From assembly GCA_020853135.1 (NCBI GenBank), contig JADYZO010000021.1, positions 1 through 39,575 of the forward strand: a stretch of DNA of 39,575 nt, written 5' to 3'. Under the pieces are notes generated by a model that worked only from the letters and a program-made list of their open reading frames with translations, did no database searches and had not been told where the DNA came from. Source of the stretch: Gammaproteobacteria bacterium (GTDB lineage: Bacteria; Pseudomonadota; Gammaproteobacteria; Steroidobacterales; GCA-2729495). The position numbers were made by a program, and so were the translations under genes. Shown piece after piece: positions 24,384 to 33,959 of the stretch. Positions within the stretch are counted from its first letter, which is position 1, and every line of letters starts with the position of its first letter.

Positions 24384-25217
24384 TCAGCCGCCGGGGCTGC
24401 TGCTGCCCGCCTCGACCACGAGGCGGGGTTCGCCGATACGCAGGCGGCCGATGGCGGCAGCCACGGCATCGTACTCGGCGGCGTCGGCCACCGGCCCGAT
24501 GCGCACGCGGTAGAGCGCGGGCACGGCCCCGGCATCATGGCGGATCACGACGTTGCCGAGGCCCTGCTTCTCCAGCTGCCGCTTCAGTTCCTCGGCGTTT
24601 TCCTGGCGGCTGAAGGCGCCCACCTGCGCGTACATGCTGCGCTGGCGCGGCGGTGTTGCAGCGCTGGCGGCGGCAGCTGGTGCAGCAGGGTCAGTGGCGC
24701 CAGTGGTGGCGGGGTCCGGCGACAGTGCCGTCACCTCCACCATGCCCGTGCCATCGGCGAGGAAGCCCAGCTCGCGGGCTGCGCCGTAGGAGAGGTCGAT
24801 CAGGCGGCCCTTCATGAACGGGCCGCGGTCGTTGATGCGCACGACGATGCTCTTGCCGGTGGCGAGGTTGGTGACCCGCGCCTGCGTTGGCAGCGGCAGG
24901 GTCTTGTGGGCGGCGGTCATGGCGTACATGTCGTACACCTCGCCATTGGAGGTGCGTCGTCCGTGGAATTCGCGCCCATACCAGGAGGCCACGCCCTGCT
25001 CGACATAGCCGTCGCTGCCGTCGCGCACGTAGTAGCGCTGGCCCAGCACGTCGTAGAACGGCGGATTGCCGGGCCCGCGGGGGAGTTCGCCGTCGCCGGG
25101 GGGCAGCACCGGGGGCTGGCCGGGTCGCACCTCACCCCCCATGTGGGCGGGTTCGGGCACGGCCTGTGCCGGACGCCGGGACGGCATCGTGCTGCAACCG
25201 GCCAGCGCCAGCAGCAC
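24384..25217 (-). CDS. rlpA: RlpA: septal lytic transglycosylase lipoprotein with SPOR domain
   Basis: A DPBB domain lies at about residues 73-165 (numbering from the GTG at 25217). E93, H104 and D130 have the same spacing as the residues reported as important in Pseudomonas RlpA, which cleaves glycan strands lacking stem peptides. A SPOR domain that binds such strands spans about 194-268 (MYAQVGAFSRQENAEELKRQ). A lipobox LALAGC ends at C8, so the GTG start leaves too short a signal peptide. A longer start upstream, possibly a CTG at 25286 after GGAGGGAC, or a 1-base error after the out-of-frame ATG at 25264, would repair it. It follows mltB. Confidence 0.9.
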   Translation of the reverse strand: MLLALAGCSTMPSRRPAQAVPEPAHMGGEVRPGQPPVLPPGDGELPRGPGNPPFYDVLGQRYYVRDGSDGYVEQGVASWYGREFHGRRTSNGEVYDMYAMTAAHKTLPLPTQARVTNLATGKSIVVRINDRGPFMKGRLIDLSYGAARELGFLADGTGMVEVTALSPDPATTGATDPAAPAAAASAATPPRQRSMYAQVGAFSRQENAEELKRQLEKQGLGNVVIRHDAGAVPALYRVRIGPVADAAEYDAVAAAIGRLRIGEPRLVVEAGSSSPGG

Positions 25218-25303
25218 GCCCGCCAGCAGGGTCGGGAGGACGGCCGGCGGGGTGGCCGGCCCATGCTTGCAGTGTCTGGGTTGCAGCTGTCTGTCCCTCC
25301 AGG

Positions 25304-26347
25304 TCAGGGCGCAGGGGTGCCGTCTGGCGCCGTGGCGGGGGCCGCGCGCACGCCCTCACCGATCGCCTGGCCAAGCTGGTGGGCCGCCAGGGCGTACATG
25401 ACGCTGCGATTGTAGCGGGTGATGACGAAAAAGTTGCGAAAGCCGACCCAGTACTCCGGGCCCGCGGCACCATCGAGGACCAGCAGACCGGCCGGGGCAT
25501 GGTCGCCGGGGCTGGCGCCGAAGCGCAGGCCGAGCCTGCGCAGCCCGGCCACGGTGTCGCCTGCCGCGAGCTTGTTGTCGGCCGGCTTGCGAGCGAGCGG
25601 GCGTGTGGCCGTGCCGCTGGCCACCACCGCTTCCCCGCTCGTCCAGCCGTGGACGACGAAATAATTGGCGATGCTGGCGAACACATCGGGCCAGCTGTTG
25701 AAGAGGTCGCGCCGCCCGTCACCATCGCCGTCCACGGCGTAGGCGCGGTAGCTGCTCGGCATGAACTGCGGGGCGCCCATGGCCCCTGCATAGGAGCCGA
25801 GGACCCGGTCCACGTCCACCCCGTCGTCACGCGCCAGCAGGAAGAACTGGGTCAGCTCGCTGCGGAAGAAGCTGCTGCGCGGCGGGTAGTCGAAGGCCAG
25901 CGTGCCGAGGCTGTCGAGCACGCGGTACTTGCCGGTGTGCCGGCCGAAATAGGTCTCCACGCCGAGGATGCCCACCAGCATTTCGGCGGGTACGCCCGAG
26001 CGGTCCGCGGCACTGGCCAGTTCCCCGGCATGCGCCTGCCAGAACGCCACGCCGGCCCTGATGCGCTCAGGGGTCATGAAGATGGCGCGGTACTCCGCCC
26101 AGGTCTTGCTGCGCTCGGCGGGCCGGGCCATGGCATCGAGGATCGCCGGCTGCGACCGCGCATTCTCCAGTGTCGCCAGCAGGTAATCGGCGTCGAGACC
26201 CTGTTCCCGGACGAGGCTGTTGACCCAGGCCTGCACGTCCTCGCGGCTGGTGTCGAGGGCGTGGCTCGCCGGGGCGGCCAGCAGCAGGGCGGCCAGTGCG
26301 GCCGTTGCGGGGAGGGAGGTGCGCAGCATGCGGCTATTGTGCCTCAT
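25304..26347 (-). CDS. mltB: Membrane-bound/periplasmic lytic murein transglycosylase B
   Basis: A 347-residue enzyme that cleaves the MurNAc-GlcNAc bond to a 1,6-anhydro end. The catalytic glutamate is E131 in GILGVETYFGRHTGKYRVLD. Further family stretches are AMGAPQFMPSSYRAYAVDGDGDGRRDL and DVFASIANYFVVHGW. The signal peptide (cleavage after SHA, residue 30) has no lipobox, so this is the soluble SltB1-like form rather than a lipoprotein. ATG at 26347 overlaps the rodA stop as TGATG; an alternative ATG at 26329 keeps the hydrophobic core. Its product acts in the same elongasome context as RodA and PBP2. Confidence 0.96.
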   Translation of the reverse strand: MRHNSRMLRTSLPATAALAALLLAAPASHALDTSREDVQAWVNSLVREQGLDADYLLATLENARSQPAILDAMARPAERSKTWAEYRAIFMTPERIRAGVAFWQAHAGELASAADRSGVPAEMLVGILGVETYFGRHTGKYRVLDSLGTLAFDYPPRSSFFRSELTQFFLLARDDGVDVDRVLGSYAGAMGAPQFMPSSYRAYAVDGDGDGRRDLFNSWPDVFASIANYFVVHGWTSGEAVVASGTATRPLARKPADNKLAAGDTVAGLRRLGLRFGASPGDHAPAGLLVLDGAAGPEYWVGFRNFFVITRYNRSVMYALAAHQLGQAIGEGVRAAPATAPDGTPAP

Positions 26348-27483
26348 CAGCGGCGCACGGCATCACCGAGCCGGCGGTGCGTGTGGATCGACATGAGGAT
26401 GCCGAACCCGGTCAGCAGCGTGACCATGGAGGTTCCGCCTGCGCTCACCAGCGGCAAGGGCACGCCCACCACCGGGATCAGCCCCGTGACCATCGCCGAA
26501 TTGACGAACACGTAGAAGAAGAACGTGATGGACAGGCTGCCGGCCAGCACGCGCGTGAAGGTGTCGGGGGCGGTGGCGGCGATGTACAGGCCGCGGCCCA
26601 CCACGAACAGGTAGAGGACCAGCAGCGCGAGCGCACCCATCAGCCCCCATTCCTCGCCGATCACGGCAAAGATGAAGTCGGTGGAGCGCTCCGGGAGGAA
26701 CTCGAGCTGGCCCTGGCTGCCGTTGAGCCAGCCCTTGCCGAACACGCCGCCCGAGCCGATGGCGATCTTCGACTGGATGATGTGGTAGCCGGCGCCGAGC
26801 GGATCGCTGTCGGGGTCGAGCAACGTCAGCACGCGCTTCCTCTGGTAGTCGTGCATGACGAACCACAGGGCCGGCATGGCGGCCAGCACGAGGGCCAGCG
26901 CCCCGGTGATGTAGCGCCAGCCGAGCCCGGCGAGGAAGATGGCGGTGCCACCCGTGAGCACGATCAGCACCGCCGTGCCGAGGTCCGGCTGCACGGCGAT
27001 GAGCAGGGTCGGCACGAGGATGATCGCCAGGCAGCCGGTGATGAGCGCCAGCGAGGGCGGCAGCGGGCGCTCGTGCAGCACGCGCGCCAGGGTCAGCGGC
27101 ACGGCGAGCTTCATGATCTCCGAGGGCTGGAAGCGCACGCCGACATCGATCCAGCGCTGGCCACCCTTGGCGATGTCGCCGGTCACGAGCACGAGGACCA
27201 GCAGCCCGAGGCCGGCCAGGTAGAGCCAGGGCGCCCCGCGGCGCAGCCATGCCGGGTCGACCCGTGCCGCCACGAGCATGGCGGCCATCGCCACGGCCAC
27301 CTTCACGGCATGGGCCTGCATCATGCCCCAGCTCTGCCCGGAGGCGCTGAAGAGCACCACGGTGGCGAACGTCAGGATGGCGAGGATGCCGGTGAGCATC
27401 GGCGGGTCCAGGTGCGCCCAGCGCAGCAGCCGCCCGAGGATGTCCAGGCGCGAGTCGCGCTCGCTGTCGCGCGGGGTGTTCAT
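26347..27483 (-). CDS. rodA: Peptidoglycan glycosyltransferase RodA (SEDS family)
   Basis: A 378-residue polytopic membrane protein with about ten transmembrane segments. RodA polymerises lipid II during lateral wall growth together with PBP2. Conserved pieces include VVLFSASGQSWGMMQ near the start, GKGWLNGSQGQLEFLPERSTDFIFAVIGEEWG (the large periplasmic loop with the conserved Asp), and LPLVSAGGTSMV near the end. The ATG at 27483 overlaps the mrdA stop (ATGA), and its own stop overlaps mltB by one base. Confidence 0.98.
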   Translation of the reverse strand: MNTPRDSERDSRLDILGRLLRWAHLDPPMLTGILAILTFATVVLFSASGQSWGMMQAHAVKVAVAMAAMLVAARVDPAWLRRGAPWLYLAGLGLLVLVLVTGDIAKGGQRWIDVGVRFQPSEIMKLAVPLTLARVLHERPLPPSLALITGCLAIILVPTLLIAVQPDLGTAVLIVLTGGTAIFLAGLGWRYITGALALVLAAMPALWFVMHDYQRKRVLTLLDPDSDPLGAGYHIIQSKIAIGSGGVFGKGWLNGSQGQLEFLPERSTDFIFAVIGEEWGLMGALALLVLYLFVVGRGLYIAATAPDTFTRVLAGSLSITFFFYVFVNSAMVTGLIPVVGVPLPLVSAGGTSMVTLLTGFGILMSIHTHRRLGDAVRR

Positions 27484-29348
27484 GCGCCCGGCAGCCCTGC
27501 CCGCAGGTAGGTGGTCATCACCTTCAGTGCAATGGGCGCGGCGACCTTGCTGCCGCTCTCGCCGTTCTCCACGACCACGGCGACGGCGATCTTCGGGTCA
27601 TCCAGCGGGCCGAAGGCGACGAACAGGGCATGGTCGCGCATGCGCTCGGCCACATCCATGGCCTTGTACTTCTGCGACTGCGCCACGGTGAAGACCTGGG
27701 CCGTGCCGCTCTTGCCCGCGACCTGGAAGGGCACCAGCGCGCCCACGGCGCGCGCCGTGCCGCGCGCGCCCTGCAGCACGCCGTGCATGCCTTCGATGAT
27801 GGCATCCCAGTCGCCGGCCTTGACGGCGTCGATGGCCGGCAGCACCGCGGGCGTGGCCGGCGCGATGGCGCCGGTGAGCGGATCGCGGGTGGCGAGCAGC
27901 ATGCTCGGGCGGAAACGCGTGCCGCGGGCGGCGATGGTGGCCGTGGCGTGGGCCAGCTGCACCGGCGTCACCAGCATGTACCCCTGGCCGATGCCGGTGA
28001 TCAGCGTCTCGCCGGGGAACCACACCTGCAGGGCGGCGCGCTTGAAGGCGCCGCGCTTCCACTCCGGGGAGGGCACCAGGCCGCCCTTCTCGCCGGGCAT
28101 GTCCAGGCCCGTGGCGGCACCGAGGCCGAATTCCCGCATGAAGCCGCTGAGCCGGTCGATGCCGAGCTCGCGGGCCACCTGGTAGAAGTACACGTCGCAG
28201 GACTGCTCGATGCCGCTCTGCAGGTTGACCGACCCGTGGCCCTCGGGCTTCCAGTCGCGGTAGCGATGGCTGCTGCCGGGCAGGGAGTAGGACCCGCCGC
28301 AATAGACGTGGTCGGCCGGCGTGAGGGTGCCGTGGTGGAGCGCGGCCAGTGCGACGATGGGCTTCACCGTGGAGCCCGGCGGGTAGGTGCCGCGCAGCGC
28401 GCGGTTGAACAGCGGCTTGTCGATGTCCTCCTGCAGGGCGTTGTACGCCTTGCGCGACAGCCCCGCGCTGATCACGTTCGGGTCGAAGGCCGGCGTGCTG
28501 ACGAAGGCGAGCACCTCGCCGTTCTTCGGGTCGATGGCCACCACCGCCCCGCGCCGGCTGCCGAGCCCCTCGTAGGCGGCCAGCTGGGTGTCCAGGTCCA
28601 GCGCCAGCATGATGTCGTCGCCGGGCCGTGCGGCGGAACGCTCCAGCGTCTGCAGGCTGCGGCCGCGGGCGTTGACCAGCACCTGTTCCTGGCCTGGAGC
28701 ACCGTGCAGCGCTTCCTCGAAGGACCGTTCCACGGAGACCTTGCCGATCTGCGCGGTACCGGCGTAGGCGACCGGATCCACCTCCTTCAGGTCGGCGGCG
28801 TTCAGCCCGCTCACGTAGCCGAGCGCGTGGGCCAGCGCGCCACCGTAGGGGTAGCTGCGCGACAACCGGCCCCTGATCTCCACGCCTTCCAGGTAGGGGC
28901 GGTTCACCGCGAAGCGGGCGACATCGAGATCGCTCAGGTGGCCGCGGATGGTGACCGCCTCGTAGCGGCGGTGCGCGCCGATCTCCGTGCGGATTTCCGC
29001 CAGCTCGTCCGCAGCCAGCAGGCCGGTGGCCACCAGCCGCCCGAGCGTGTCCGCCAGGTCGGGCACCTGCTCGGGGGTGAGCACCAGGTCGAAGCTCGCC
29101 TGGTTGTCCGCCAGCACGCGGCCATTGCGGTCGAGGATCAGCCCGCGGGTGGGTGGCACGGCCTGGATGCGGATGCGGTTGCCCTGGGACTGGGCCGAGT
29201 AATCGTCGTATTGCACGACCTGCAGCTGCACCAGGCGCGTGACGACGACCAGCGCGAGCGTGATGATGAAGACCAGCGCGACGATCAGCCGCGCGAGGAA
29301 CAACCGTTGCTCGGCTCCGTGGTCCTTGATGCGTGCGCCGTAGGCCAT
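27480..29348 (-). CDS. mrdA: Penicillin-binding protein 2 (PBP2), elongation D,D-transpeptidase
   Basis: A 622-residue class B PBP. It has a short cytoplasmic tail and one transmembrane helix (about 20-42), then the pedestal/dimerisation domain. The transpeptidase domain holds S326-T-V-K329, S383-C-D385 and KSGTAQVF near residue 543. RGLILDRNGRVLADN at 68-82 is the usual class B entry motif. It cross-links strands made by RodA. It starts with ATG at 29348, 13 bases after the mreD stop, and overlaps rodA by 4 bp. The mreBCD-mrdA-rodA continuity seen here is common outside the enterics. Confidence 0.98.
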   Translation of the reverse strand: MAYGARIKDHGAEQRLFLARLIVALVFIITLALVVVTRLVQLQVVQYDDYSAQSQGNRIRIQAVPPTRGLILDRNGRVLADNQASFDLVLTPEQVPDLADTLGRLVATGLLAADELAEIRTEIGAHRRYEAVTIRGHLSDLDVARFAVNRPYLEGVEIRGRLSRSYPYGGALAHALGYVSGLNAADLKEVDPVAYAGTAQIGKVSVERSFEEALHGAPGQEQVLVNARGRSLQTLERSAARPGDDIMLALDLDTQLAAYEGLGSRRGAVVAIDPKNGEVLAFVSTPAFDPNVISAGLSRKAYNALQEDIDKPLFNRALRGTYPPGSTVKPIVALAALHHGTLTPADHVYCGGSYSLPGSSHRYRDWKPEGHGSVNLQSGIEQSCDVYFYQVARELGIDRLSGFMREFGLGAATGLDMPGEKGGLVPSPEWKRGAFKRAALQVWFPGETLITGIGQGYMLVTPVQLAHATATIAARGTRFRPSMLLATRDPLTGAIAPATPAVLPAIDAVKAGDWDAIIEGMHGVLQGARGTARAVGALVPFQVAGKSGTAQVFTVAQSQKYKAMDVAERMRDHALFVAFGPLDDPKIAVAVVVENGESGSKVAAPIALKVMTTYLRAGLPGA

Positions 29349-29361
29349 GCGCGGAACAATC

Positions 29362-29862
29362 TCAGGCGAAGCGCTTGCGGCGGTTTTCCGCGCGCAGGCG
29401 CAGGCTGTCGAGCAGCGCCATGACCGGCGCCCAGCTGATGCCGCCGGCCAGCACGGGCGCCCAGCGCGCGAGGCCGCCGATCGGGTAGCCCGCGATGCCG
29501 TCCGACCAGAACACGAAGAAGGTGTCGATGGCCATGAGCAGCGTGGCCGTGGCGGTCAGCTGCCAGAGCGGGAAGATGCGGATCTGCAGGTGGAAGCGCA
29601 CCGTCAGGAAGGACACCACCACCAGCGACAGGGCGTGCTGCCCGAGGAGGCCGCCGTGGAGGATGTCGAGGATGATGCCGCAGATGAAGGCGGTGAGCAG
29701 GCCGCACAGGCGCGGCCACATCATGCTCCAGTAGATGACGGCCATGGTCAGGAACGGCGGGCGGAAGGGTTCGGCGGCCGTCGGCAGGGGGGTGATCGCC
29801 AGGACCGTGGCGCCGAGCAGCGTCATCCAGAGCATGACCGGGCTGGTGCGGCTGCGGCTCAT
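29362..29862 (-). CDS. mreD: Rod shape-determining protein MreD
   Basis: A 166-residue inner-membrane protein with about five transmembrane segments and little periplasmic sequence. FRPPFLTMAVIYWSMMWP and ILDILHGGLLGQHALSLVVVSFL are typical of gammaproteobacterial MreD. It is part of the complex linking MreB filaments to the wall synthases. The ATG at 29862 overlaps the mreC stop by 4 bp. Confidence 0.96.
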   Translation of the reverse strand: MSRSRTSPVMLWMTLLGATVLAITPLPTAAEPFRPPFLTMAVIYWSMMWPRLCGLLTAFICGIILDILHGGLLGQHALSLVVVSFLTVRFHLQIRIFPLWQLTATATLLMAIDTFFVFWSDGIAGYPIGGLARWAPVLAGGISWAPVMALLDSLRLRAENRRKRFA

Positions 29863-30917
29863 TCCTCGTGCTCCGCCGGGGCGGGTGGCGGCGCCGTGGC
29901 CGGCGCCGGCACGCTACCCGGTGCGCCGGCCGGCGCTGCGGCCGCTGCGTTGCCGCCCGGCGCAGGCGTGCCGGGCTGGGCAGCGCCGGCCTGCCTGCCT
30001 GCCGGTTTGCCCATGCGGGCCGCGGCGGGTGGTGGCGGCGGCAGCGGGCGGTCCTCGGGCGGCGCGGCGACGTCGGCCGGCGGCGGCTGCACCAGCAGCA
30101 CTTCGCGGATGCGCTCGAGCGCCGCCTCGGGGCGCGCGCTCACCACGAGGAAGGGCTCGCCGCTGTCACCGCGCACCTCCTGCACGGTGGCCACCGGGTA
30201 ACCGGCGGGGAAGCTGCCGCCCAGCCCCGAGCTGACCAGCAGGTCCCCGGCCTTGATGTCGGAATTGCGGGCGAGGAAGGGCAGCGAGAGGCGTTCGAGA
30301 TCGCCGGTGCCGAGCGCGATGGTGCGCAGGCCGTTGCGGACGATCTCCACCGGCACGGCGTGGTCGGGATCGGTGATGAGCAGCGCCTCGCTGCTGGTGC
30401 CGCGGTCGCGGGTGATCTGGCCGACGACGCCCCGCGCATCGATGAGGGCCTGGCCCACGAAGGCGCCATCACGGCTGCCGCGGTTGAGCACGACGCGCTG
30501 GCGCAGGCGGTCCATGTCGACCGAGAGGATCTCGGCGATGAGCGCCCTGTTGCCGACTTTCGGGGTGGAGTCGAGCAGCGCGCGCATGCGGGCATTTTCC
30601 GCCTCGAGGGCCGCCAGGCGCTGCAGGCGCGCGCTGCCGAGCAGGATCTCGCGCCTGAGCTGCCCGTTCTCCGCCACCAGGCTGTCGCGTGCGGCCAGGT
30701 TCGTCGCCATCCAGCGCTGTGCCGCGAAGGGGGCGTCCACCGCCTCCTGCAGCGGGTACAGCGCGGCCGCCAGGTAGCCGCGGATGCGGGCGAGGTGCTG
30801 GTCACGGTGGTCCAGCACCATCAGCACGATGGACAAGGTGACCAGGACCACGAGCCGCAGCCCGGGCGCGGGTCCGGAAAACAGTCTGGGCTCGCTGTCG
30901 CGTGTCGGGAGCGCCAT
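29859..30917 (-). CDS. mreC: Rod shape-determining protein MreC
   Basis: A 352-residue bitopic protein that activates PBP2-RodA. There is a cytoplasmic tail, one transmembrane helix (about 22-40), a coiled coil (about 75-120) and the two-barrel periplasmic domain (about 120-275, LIAEILSVDMDRLRQRVVLNRGS). Residues 276-352 are a Pro/Ala-rich low-complexity tail ending in EHEE. No normal Shine-Dalgarno precedes the ATG at 30917; the 19-bp inverted repeat ends 6 nt before it. It overlaps mreD by 4 bp. Confidence 0.96.
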   Translation of the reverse strand: MALPTRDSEPRLFSGPAPGLRLVVLVTLSIVLMVLDHRDQHLARIRGYLAAALYPLQEAVDAPFAAQRWMATNLAARDSLVAENGQLRREILLGSARLQRLAALEAENARMRALLDSTPKVGNRALIAEILSVDMDRLRQRVVLNRGSRDGAFVGQALIDARGVVGQITRDRGTSSEALLITDPDHAVPVEIVRNGLRTIALGTGDLERLSLPFLARNSDIKAGDLLVSSGLGGSFPAGYPVATVQEVRGDSGEPFLVVSARPEAALERIREVLLVQPPPADVAAPPEDRPLPPPPPAAARMGKPAGRQAGAAQPGTPAPGGNAAAAAPAGAPGSVPAPATAPPPAPAEHEE

Positions 30918-30923
30918 GGTCCA

Positions 30924-30985
30924 GGGAATCCGGGAGCCGCCTACTCGCCTCGCGGGGGAGATGAGCAGGCGGCTCCCGGATTCCC
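30924..30985 (-). repeat. Perfect 19-bp inverted repeat filling the mreB-mreC gap
   Basis: The arms at 30924-30942 and 30967-30985 are perfect reverse complements, separated by 24 bp. In the mreBCD transcript they form a very stable hairpin that starts 7 nt after the mreB stop and ends 6 nt before the mreC ATG. There is no T-tract, so it is unlikely to be a classical terminator. It could limit mreC initiation or protect the 3' end of the mreB message. Confidence 0.85.
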
Positions 30986-30992
30986 CGCCCCG

Positions 30993-32135
<1,143 letters not shown>

Positions 32136-32144
32136 CCGCGGGTG

Positions 32145-32150
32145 TATCAT
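32145..32150 (+). promoter_or_regulatory. Predicted -10 (TATCAT) for gatCAB
   Basis: TATCAT lies 39 nt before the GTG of gatC and is followed by an AAAGG ribosome binding site at 32176-32180. Its -35 position would fall in the T-run at 32122-32129, next to the divergent mreB -35, so the two promoters share about 30 bp. Confidence 0.4.
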
Positions 32151-32189
32151 GCGCGCTTTCCTAAGCGGCTGATCCAAAGGCTCTTTCGC

Positions 32190-32477
32190 GTGACCCTGAG
32201 CAAACGGGACGTGCATCACATTGCCCACCTGGCGCGTCTTGGCGTGAGCGAGGAGGAGGCCGCCGACCACCTGGCCAAGCTCTCGCGCATCCTCGAGCTG
32301 GTCGACCAGCTCAGGCAGGTCGATACCCGCGGCGTGGAGCCCATGGCCCACCCCCTCGACATGGCGCAGCGGCTGCGGCCCGACGAGGTCACCGAGACCG
32401 ACCACCGCGAGCTCTACCAGCGCAATGCCCCGGCTGCCGAGGATGGCCTGTACCTCGTGCCCCGGGTCATCGAGTAG
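32190..32477 (+). CDS. gatC: Asp-tRNA(Asn)/Glu-tRNA(Gln) amidotransferase subunit C
   Basis: A 95-residue subunit that wraps around and stabilises the GatA-GatB interface. It has the typical start [24 protein letters not shown], the [19 protein letters not shown] hinge and the LRPDEVTE strand. The start is GTG at 32190 with AAAGG nine bases upstream; the longer open frame upstream has no ribosome binding site and runs over the mreB promoter. It is divergent from mreB and 12 bases before gatA. Confidence 0.96.
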   Translation: MTLSKRDVHHIAHLARLGVSEEEAADHLAKLSRILELVDQLRQVDTRGVEPMAHPLDMAQRLRPDEVTETDHRELYQRNAPAAEDGLYLVPRVIE

Positions 32478-32489
32478 GGGAGGACTGCC

Positions 32490-33959
32490 GTGGAGGATCG
32501 TGGTGTCGCGGCACTGGCCCGCGCCCTGCAGGATCGGCGCCTCAGCAGCCGGGAACTGACCGAGGCGGCCCTGGCCCGGATCGGGCGCGAGGACACCGCG
32601 CTCAATGCCTTCATCACCGTCACGCCGGAGCTGGCGCTGGCGGCCGCCGCTGCGGCCGATGCCCGCCTGGCGCGGGGCGAGGGCGGCCCGCTCACCGGCG
32701 TGCCCATCGCCCACAAGGACATCTTCTGCACCCGCGGCGTGGCGACCACCTGCGCCTCGAGGATGCTCGCCGGTTTCGTGTCCCCCTACGATGCCGCCGT
32801 GGTGGAGCGGCTGGCGGCGGCAGGCGCCGTCTGCCTCGGCAAGACCAACATGGACGAGTTCGCCATGGGCTCCTCCAACGAGACCAGCTTCTTCGGCCCC
32901 GTGCGCAACCCCTGGGACCTGGAGCGCTCCCCGGGCGGATCCTCGGGTGGCTCGGCCGCGGCGGTCGCCGCCGGGCTGGTGCCCGCCGCCACCGGCACCG
33001 ACACCGGTGGCTCGATCCGCCAGCCGGCGGCGCTCTGCGGCATCACCGGCCTCAAGCCGAGCTACGGACGCGTCTCGCGTTACGGCATGATCGCCTTCGC
33101 CTCCAGCCTCGACCAGGCCGGCGTGCTGGCGCACAGCGCCGAGGACACGGCGCTGCTGCTGGAGGCCATGGCGGGCTTCGACCCGCGGGACTCCACCAGT
33201 GCCGACATGCCGGTGCCGCGCTACACGGCGGAACTCGGCCGGCCGCTCGCGGGCCGGCGCATCGGCGTGCCGCCCGAGTTCTTCGACGCGGGCCTCGATG
33301 CGGACTGCGGGGCCCGCGTGCAGGAGGCACTCGCGGTGTTGCGCGGCCTCGGCGCCGAGTTGGTCGAGGTCTCGCTGCCGCACCTGGCGCTCTCGGTGCC
33401 CACCTATTACATCGTGGCCCCGGCGGAGGCCTCCTCGAACCTGGCGCGTTTCGATGGCGTGCGCTTTGGCCACCGCAGCAAGGCTGCCGGCTCCATCGAG
33501 GAGTTGTACAAGCGCTCGCGCCAGGAGGGCTTCGGCGCCGAGGTGCGCCGGCGCATCATGACCGGCACCTACGTGCTCTCGGCCGGGTACTACGACGCGT
33601 ACTACCTGCAGGCGCAGAAGGTCCGCAGGCTCATCGCCGGGGATCTGCGCAGCGCCTTCGCGAAGGTGGACGTGATCGCCGGTCCGACGACGCCGACGCC
33701 CGCCTTCCGCCTGGGCGAAAAGACCGGCGACCCCGTGCAGATGTACCTGAACGACATCTACACCATCGCCGTGAACCTCGCCGGCGTGCCGGGCATCTCC
33801 GTGCCCTGCGGCTTTGCCCGCGGCCTGCCGGTGGGGTTGCAGCTCATCGGCCCCGCCTTCGGCGAAGCCGCCGTGCTCAACGTCGCGCACCAGTACCAGT
33901 GCGCCACCGACTGGCACCGCCGGCAGCCGCCCGCGCAGCCGGCGGGGGCGGCCCGATGA
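32490..33959 (+). CDS. gatA: Asp-tRNA(Asn)/Glu-tRNA(Gln) amidotransferase subunit A
   Basis: A 489-residue amidase-signature glutaminase that supplies ammonia for converting mischarged Glu-tRNA(Gln) or Asp-tRNA(Asn). The catalytic triad is K76 (PIAHKDIF), S151 (in [11 protein letters not shown]) and S175 ([12 protein letters not shown]). Length is normal. It starts with GTG at 32490 after GGGGAGGA and overlaps gatB by 4 bp. Possession of gatCAB implies that the organism lacks or supplements AsnRS and/or GlnRS. Confidence 0.98.
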   Translation: MEDRGVAALARALQDRRLSSRELTEAALARIGREDTALNAFITVTPELALAAAAAADARLARGEGGPLTGVPIAHKDIFCTRGVATTCASRMLAGFVSPYDAAVVERLAAAGAVCLGKTNMDEFAMGSSNETSFFGPVRNPWDLERSPGGSSGGSAAAVAAGLVPAATGTDTGGSIRQPAALCGITGLKPSYGRVSRYGMIAFASSLDQAGVLAHSAEDTALLLEAMAGFDPRDSTSADMPVPRYTAELGRPLAGRRIGVPPEFFDAGLDADCGARVQEALAVLRGLGAELVEVSLPHLALSVPTYYIVAPAEASSNLARFDGVRFGHRSKAAGSIEELYKRSRQEGFGAEVRRRIMTGTYVLSAGYYDAYYLQAQKVRRLIAGDLRSAFAKVDVIAGPTTPTPAFRLGEKTGDPVQMYLNDIYTIAVNLAGVPGISVPCGFARGLPVGLQLIGPAFGEAAVLNVAHQYQCATDWHRRQPPAQPAGAAR

